From: Paracoccaceae bacterium
GTDB taxonomy: Bacteria; Pseudomonadota; Alphaproteobacteria; Rhodobacterales; Rhodobacteraceae
Direction: 5' to 3'
NCBI GenBank assembly: GCA_020637675.1
Contig: JACKKD010000003.1
Location: 124,001-188,000 of the forward strand
DNA: 64,000 nt
Part shown: positions 60,069-64,000 of the stretch, one piece after another
How the letters are laid out: each line of letters starts with the position of its first letter
Position numbering within the stretch: the first letter of the stretch is position 1
The notes under the pieces: generated by a model
The model's input: only the letters and a program-made list of their open reading frames with translations
Database searches by the model: none
Told to the model about the DNA's origin: nothing
Made by a program: the position numbers and the translations under genes

Positions 60069-61612
60069 GCACCTGGCTCCGGCTTGCCGCCGGGGGCGCG
60101 GCCGCGCTGGTGGCCGCGCTCACGGTCGTGCCGCTGGGCGCCGTGCTGGCGCGCGCCGGCGGTGTCGTCATGCTCGGACCTGCCGATTGGGCGGCGGTGC
60201 GCTTCACCCTCCTCCAGTCCACACTCTCCGCCGCGATCAGCCTGGCGCTCGCCATCCCGGTCGCCCGCGCCCTCGCGCGGCGGCAGTTCCCCGGCCGCGG
60301 CCTTCTCATCACGCTCCTTGGAGCACCCTTCATCCTGCCCGTCGTTGTGGCGGTGATGGGCATTCTCGCCATCTTCGGCCGCGGCGGGCTGTTCAACGAT
60401 GGCGTCGCCGCACTCGGCTACGGACGCATCTCGATCTACGGACTGGGGGGGGTCGTCCTTGCCCATGTCTTCTTCAACCTGCCGCTCGCCGTCCGTCTCC
60501 TGCTGCAAGGCTGGCTCGCGATTCCGGCGGAACGGTTCCGGCTTGCCGCCGCGCTCGGCTTCGGTCCGGCGGAGGTCGCACGGCATCTGGAACGGCCGAT
60601 GCTGAAGGCCCTCGCACCCGGGATCTTCGCCACCGTTTTCCTGCTCTGCCTGACGAGTTTCGCAACGGCGCTCATCCTCGGCGGTGGTCCTCGGGCAACG
60701 ACGGTGGAGCTTGCGATCTACCAGGCATTCCGCTTCGACTTCGACCTCGCGCGTGCGGCGGCGCTTGCCAGCCTGCAGCTTGCTCTCTGCGCCGTCACTG
60801 CGCTTGCGGCCGCACGCTTCGCCGTGCCCGCGGCTTTCGGAACCGGCCTTGACCGTCCCTTCGCGCGCTGGGACGCTCAGGGAAGCGCGCGACGGTGGCT
60901 CGACGCCGGCCTGATCGGCATCCCTGCGCTCTTCCTTCTGGCACCGCTGGCTGCCGTCGTCCTCTCCGGCATGCCCGGCCTCGTCTCTCTCCCCGCCCCG
61001 GTATGGAAGGCGGCCGGCCGCTCCGCCCTCGTCGCGGCTACGTCCACCGGGCTGACACTTGCGCTGGCGCTGCCGATGGCGCTTGCCGTCGCGCGGTCGG
61101 GGCGGGCGCGAACCTTGGAGGCGGCGGGCATGTTGCCGCTCGCCACCTCGGCGCTTGTCACCGGGACGGGTCTGTTCCTGATCCTGAGGCCGTTGGCGAG
61201 CCCGGCGGCGCTTGCGCTTCCGGTCACGGTGGCGGTCAATGCCGTCATGGCACTTCCCTTCGCCCTTCGCAGCCTCACACCGCCCGCCCGCGACCTCGAG
61301 GCGGGTTACGGTCGGCTGGCGCAAAGCCTCGGGTTGACGGGCCTCGCGCGCCTCAGGCTTCTGACCCTGCCGCGCCTGCGCCGACCCCTGGGCTTCGCGG
61401 CCGGACTGACAGCGGCCCTGTCGATGGGCGACCTCGGCGTCATCGCGCTTTTCGCGGATTCCGACCGGGCAACGCTTCCCCTGGAGCTTTACCGGCTGAT
61501 GGGAGCATACCGGATGGAGGACGCCGCCGGCGCGGCGGTTCTTCTCCTCGCCCTCAGTCTCGCGGCGTTCTGGCTTCTGGACCGGGGGGGTCGCGCCGAT
61601 GCTGGAACTTGA
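60044..61612 (+). CDS. thiP: Thiamine ABC transporter permease
   Basis: A 522-aa inner-membrane permease with two fused binding-protein-dependent transport domains, as in the ThiP/FbpB group, each with the EAA-like loop (AAALGFGPAEVARHLERPML and GRLAQSLGLTGLARLRLLTL). About 12 membrane spans. The start overlaps thiB and the end overlaps thiQ by 14 bases. Confidence 0.95.
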   Translation: MADGAQPLGTWLRLAAGGAAALVAALTVVPLGAVLARAGGVVMLGPADWAAVRFTLLQSTLSAAISLALAIPVARALARRQFPGRGLLITLLGAPFILPVVVAVMGILAIFGRGGLFNDGVAALGYGRISIYGLGGVVLAHVFFNLPLAVRLLLQGWLAIPAERFRLAAALGFGPAEVARHLERPMLKALAPGIFATVFLLCLTSFATALILGGGPRATTVELAIYQAFRFDFDLARAAALASLQLALCAVTALAAARFAVPAAFGTGLDRPFARWDAQGSARRWLDAGLIGIPALFLLAPLAAVVLSGMPGLVSLPAPVWKAAGRSALVAATSTGLTLALALPMALAVARSGRARTLEAAGMLPLATSALVTGTGLFLILRPLASPAALALPVTVAVNAVMALPFALRSLTPPARDLEAGYGRLAQSLGLTGLARLRLLTLPRLRRPLGFAAGLTAALSMGDLGVIALFADSDRATLPLELYRLMGAYRMEDAAGAAVLLLALSLAAFWLLDRGGRADAGT

Positions 61613-62300
61613 CCGGCTGGTCATCACTCAGGACGACTTCCGCCTTGCGGCGGACTTCAGCATCCCGAAGGCCGCGCGGGTCGCCGTCATCGGGCCGTCT
61701 GGCGCAGGGAAATCCACGCTGCTTTCGGTGATCTCGGGCTTCTTTCGGCCGGAATCGGGTCGAATCCGCTGGGACGGGCAAGACATCACCGACACCGCGC
61801 CGGGCCTCCGGCCGCTCTCCATCCTGTTTCAGGACCAGAACCTTTTCCCGCATCTGACGGTCAGCCAGAACGTCGGGCTCGGGCTCCGCCCCGACCTGCG
61901 CCTGACCGCTGCGGACCGGGCGCGGGTGGACGAGGCGCTGGCCCGCACCGGGCTTGACGGGCTCGGCGATCGGCGGCCGGGCACGCTCTCGGGCGGCCAG
62001 CAAAGCCGGGTGGCGCTGGCGCGGGTCCTGCTGCGGGCCCGGCCGTTGATGCTTCTCGACGAGCCGTTCGCGGCCCTGGGACCGGCGCTGAAGGATGAGA
62101 TGCTGGAGCTGGTGGCGGACATTGCCGGGGAAACCGGCGCGACCGTCCTCATGGTCAGCCACGACCCCGCCGATGCGCTCCGCTTTGCCGGCTTGACGGT
62201 CCTGGTGGCGGACGGTGTCGCCCATGCCCCGCGGCCTACGGCGGCGCTCATGGCCGATCCGCCGGAGGAGCTCGCCGCCTATCTCGGGCGTCCCGGGTGA
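61599..62300 (+). CDS. thiQ: Thiamine ABC transporter ATP-binding protein
   Basis: A 233-aa ATPase energising thiamine uptake. Walker A IGPSGAGKSTLLS, Q-loop ILFQDQNLFPHLT, signature LSGGQQSRVALAR and Walker B PLMLLDEPFAALGP are intact, with the switch His in VSHDPADA. It is the last gene of thiBPQ. Confidence 0.96.
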   Translation: MLELDRLVITQDDFRLAADFSIPKAARVAVIGPSGAGKSTLLSVISGFFRPESGRIRWDGQDITDTAPGLRPLSILFQDQNLFPHLTVSQNVGLGLRPDLRLTAADRARVDEALARTGLDGLGDRRPGTLSGGQQSRVALARVLLRARPLMLLDEPFAALGPALKDEMLELVADIAGETGATVLMVSHDPADALRFAGLTVLVADGVAHAPRPTAALMADPPEELAAYLGRPG

Positions 62301-62351
62301 CCTTGCAGGCGCGTTAACCTTTCCTTCACCATGCGACGGGAAGCTGCAGGC

Positions 62352-63110
62352 ATGAGCCAGACCCGCGCCTTTCACGAAGCCCCGCTGCTATTTCCTGCCG
62401 ACGAGGTGCCGGAAGCGGTGCTGCCAGGTGGCCGCCTGCCCTCCTACATCCGCGACCACCGGCAGCGGCTCCGGTCCCGATTCATGGACGGCGGTGCTGC
62501 AGCGGTGCCAGACTACGAGCTTCTGGAACTCGTCCTTTTCCGCGCCATCCCGCGGCAGGACGTGAAGCCGCTCGCCCGTCTTCTCCTCGACACTTTCGGC
62601 GACTTCAACCGCGTCGTCTCGGCGCCGGCCGAGCGGCTTCGCGCCGTGAAGGGCGCGGGCGAGGCGGTGGTGCAGGAATTGAAGATCGTCGAGGCCGCCG
62701 CGCACCGCCTTGCGCGCGCAAAGGTGCTGCATCGTCCGGTGCTGTCCTCGTGGACGACGCTTCTCGACTACTGCCGCACCGCCATGGCACATCGCGAGAC
62801 GGAGCAGTTCCGCGTCCTCTACCTCGACCGGAAGAACGTTCTCATCGCCGACGAGGAACAGGCGAAGGGCACCGTGGATCATGTCCCTGTCTATCCGCGC
62901 GAGGTGGTCAAGCGGGCGCTGGAACTCAACGCGAGCGCACTGATCCTCGTGCACAACCATCCTTCGGGCGATCCGACACCGTCGGAGGCCGACATCCTCG
63001 TGACGGGTCAGATCCGCGACGCCGCCGACGTCATGGGGATCGTGCTGCACGATCACCTGATCATCGGCAAGTCGCGCGAACTGAGCTTCCGGTCGGACGG
63101 CTACCTCTGA
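62352..63110 (+). CDS. radC: RadC-family JAB/MPN metalloprotease-fold protein
   Basis: A 252-aa protein of the RadC (UPF0758) family. An N-terminal helix-hairpin-helix-like region (LRAVKGAGEAVVQELKIVEA) precedes the JAMM zinc motif HNHPSGDPTPSEAD (H201, H203, D214). The name comes from a historical link to DNA repair, now doubted; the true role is unclear. ATG at 62352 is preferred over 62331 because GGGAAG lies 9 bases upstream. Confidence 0.93.
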   Translation: MSQTRAFHEAPLLFPADEVPEAVLPGGRLPSYIRDHRQRLRSRFMDGGAAAVPDYELLELVLFRAIPRQDVKPLARLLLDTFGDFNRVVSAPAERLRAVKGAGEAVVQELKIVEAAAHRLARAKVLHRPVLSSWTTLLDYCRTAMAHRETEQFRVLYLDRKNVLIADEEQAKGTVDHVPVYPREVVKRALELNASALILVHNHPSGDPTPSEADILVTGQIRDAADVMGIVLHDHLIIGKSRELSFRSDGYL

Positions 63111-63128
63111 CCACGGGCACCTGCCGGG

Positions 63129-64000
63129 TCAGTCTCCGGCAGTCACCATTGCAACGGCAGGAACCGCTACGGGGGCAAGGCCGAGCATGAGCGAATCGCC
63201 GACGGCGTCGCAGGCTGGCATGGCGAAGCTGACCGTCTCGACCGCAGTTGCGGCGCCCGGCACCATGCGGAGCGCCTGGCCGGCCAGGAGCCGTCCGCAT
63301 GTCGTCTCGGTCACCGCGGCCTCGAGCATCACTTCGTTGACGGAAGTGCCGGCCGGAGCAGTATAGACTTCGGCCATGAGCGGATGGTCCACCTCGGGGT
63401 CGCCGAGAACCGTGAGGAAGCCGCCCTCGGCGGTGGTCCGGTCGCGCGGTGCCGCTGCCGAGACATGGCCCGGCATGTCGAAGCCGGCGCCATTCTCGAA
63501 GGCATGAAGGCGGAGCCCCTCGATGCCCTGCCACTGCACGCCGATGCGGGCAAGCGCGTCGAGCCCGCCGATGGCCTGCGTCGCTGCTACCGTATCGCCC
63601 GAAGCGAAGCGGACATCGACCCTGGCCGTGGCCGAGAGCGCGGGTAGCATCATCGTGAGATCGCCGGCCGGATCGGTCGCCATGGCGACGACGAGCCCGG
63701 CATGCGTCACCGTCACCCGTTCGTTCGCGAAGCAGGGGGCGGCGAGCGTCAACTTCACCATGCCGCGCGCCGAGGGTTCGAGCGCGAGCATCGGATCCGC
63801 ACAGGCGATGCCGAAGACGCTGTAGTTCGCATCCGCGGCTGTGTCGGTCTTCGTGTAGCCCGCATCCAGCGCGCCGATCCGGCCCGCAAGCCGCAGATCC
63901 GCGACCAGCGCCACAGGCTCCGCCCTTGGCAGATCGGGAAGGCCCGAGGCCGTGACGGGCGACGCGGGGGCAGCGGCTGGCTCCTGAGCCGCCGGGACAG
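63129..64000 (-). CDS. Protein of unknown function, C-terminal part (cut by window edge)
   Basis: The reading frame is open to the right edge and gives at least 290 residues. At the visible start it has a Pro/Ala-rich stretch (QEPAAAPASPVTASG), suggesting a linker after an upstream anchor or signal; the rest looks beta-rich with repeated AVAMATDPAGDLTMML-like strands and four Cys (IACAD, APCFA, TTCGR, PACDA). No family is recognised. It converges on radC with 18 bases between stops. The true N-terminus lies outside the window. Confidence 0.75.
   Translation of the reverse strand, partial: VPAAQEPAAAPASPVTASGLPDLPRAEPVALVADLRLAGRIGALDAGYTKTDTAADANYSVFGIACADPMLALEPSARGMVKLTLAAPCFANERVTVTHAGLVVAMATDPAGDLTMMLPALSATARVDVRFASGDTVAATQAIGGLDALARIGVQWQGIEGLRLHAFENGAGFDMPGHVSAAAPRDRTTAEGGFLTVLGDPEVDHPLMAEVYTAPAGTSVNEVMLEAAVTETTCGRLLAGQALRMVPGAATAVETVSFAMPACDAVGDSLMLGLAPVAVPAVAMVTAGD

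Overview
The window reads as the chromosome of a high-GC alphaproteobacterium of the Rhodobacterales (Rhodobacteraceae/Paracoccaceae). The family-level call rests on gene content: a petP-petR regulator pair, cytochrome c1 at the left edge, an lptC-lptA-lptB-rpoN-hpf-ptsN block, an NDUFA9-like epimerase, a Hint-domain protein and a glutamate synthase locus with an extra gene between its subunits. The strain cannot be named from sequence alone.

Layout. 1-5.6 kb: 3' end of petC with a terminator, the heat-shock pair dnaK-dnaJ (minus) behind a clear RpoH-type promoter, a divergent alkB-like dioxygenase, and a capsule-type ABC permease with no adjacent ATPase. 5.7-13.8 kb: an envelope-sugar block of cysQ, kdsB, galU, galE, a family-2 glycosyltransferase, a branching (GT14-type) glycosyltransferase with a DUF5927-like tail and a large sulfotransferase. 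13.8-19.7 kb: a tight minus-strand run for LPS transport and Kdo synthesis (lptC-lptA-lptB, kdsD) with rpoN, hpf, ptsN and a short RNase D. 19.7-23.2 kb: the only clearly accessory stretch, a pile of broken mobile elements (integrase stub, two IS21-type remnants, an IS110 element, a frameshifted IS66 orfA) next to a tRNA-Leu(CAG) with its own promoter and terminator.

23.4-38 kb: NDUFA9-like epimerase, a second sulfotransferase, uppP, gltD, a secreted protein, gltB, a Hint protein, mtgA, a GST-like protein, queG, a small charged ORF and an exported ankyrin protein. 38-43 kb: a one-domain voltage-gated sodium channel converging on an isoprenoid operon (histone deacetylase-like, xseB, ispA, dxs). 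43-45.7 kb: two paralogous secreted low-complexity proteins followed by a predicted outer-membrane beta-barrel. 45.7-48 kb: petR-petP and ilvE around a shared control region. 48-55 kb: a glycine-zipper lipoprotein, an SDR, a methyltransferase, a ClpP-fold membrane protease with a SelW-like protein, a three-gene operon ending in a third sulfotransferase, AMP nucleosidase and HU. 55-64 kb: an EamA exporter, a PHB-depolymerase-like esterase, an HD hydrolase with aroC, a TPP riboswitch driving thiBPQ, radC and an edge-truncated unknown.

Two themes recur. First, envelope polysaccharide: nucleotide sugars (galU, galE), Kdo (kdsB, kdsD), lipid carrier recycling (uppP), export (kpsM-like, Lpt), glycosyltransferases and three separate sulfotransferases, with cysQ nearby to clear the PAP that PAPS-dependent sulfotransferases release. 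This suggests, by inference only, a sulfated surface glycan. Second, the least explained locus is 43.1-45.7 kb: a duplicated exported protein whose two copies share a C-terminal domain but carry different low-complexity linkers (Gly/Gln-rich versus His/Gly/Ser-rich), next to a beta-barrel.
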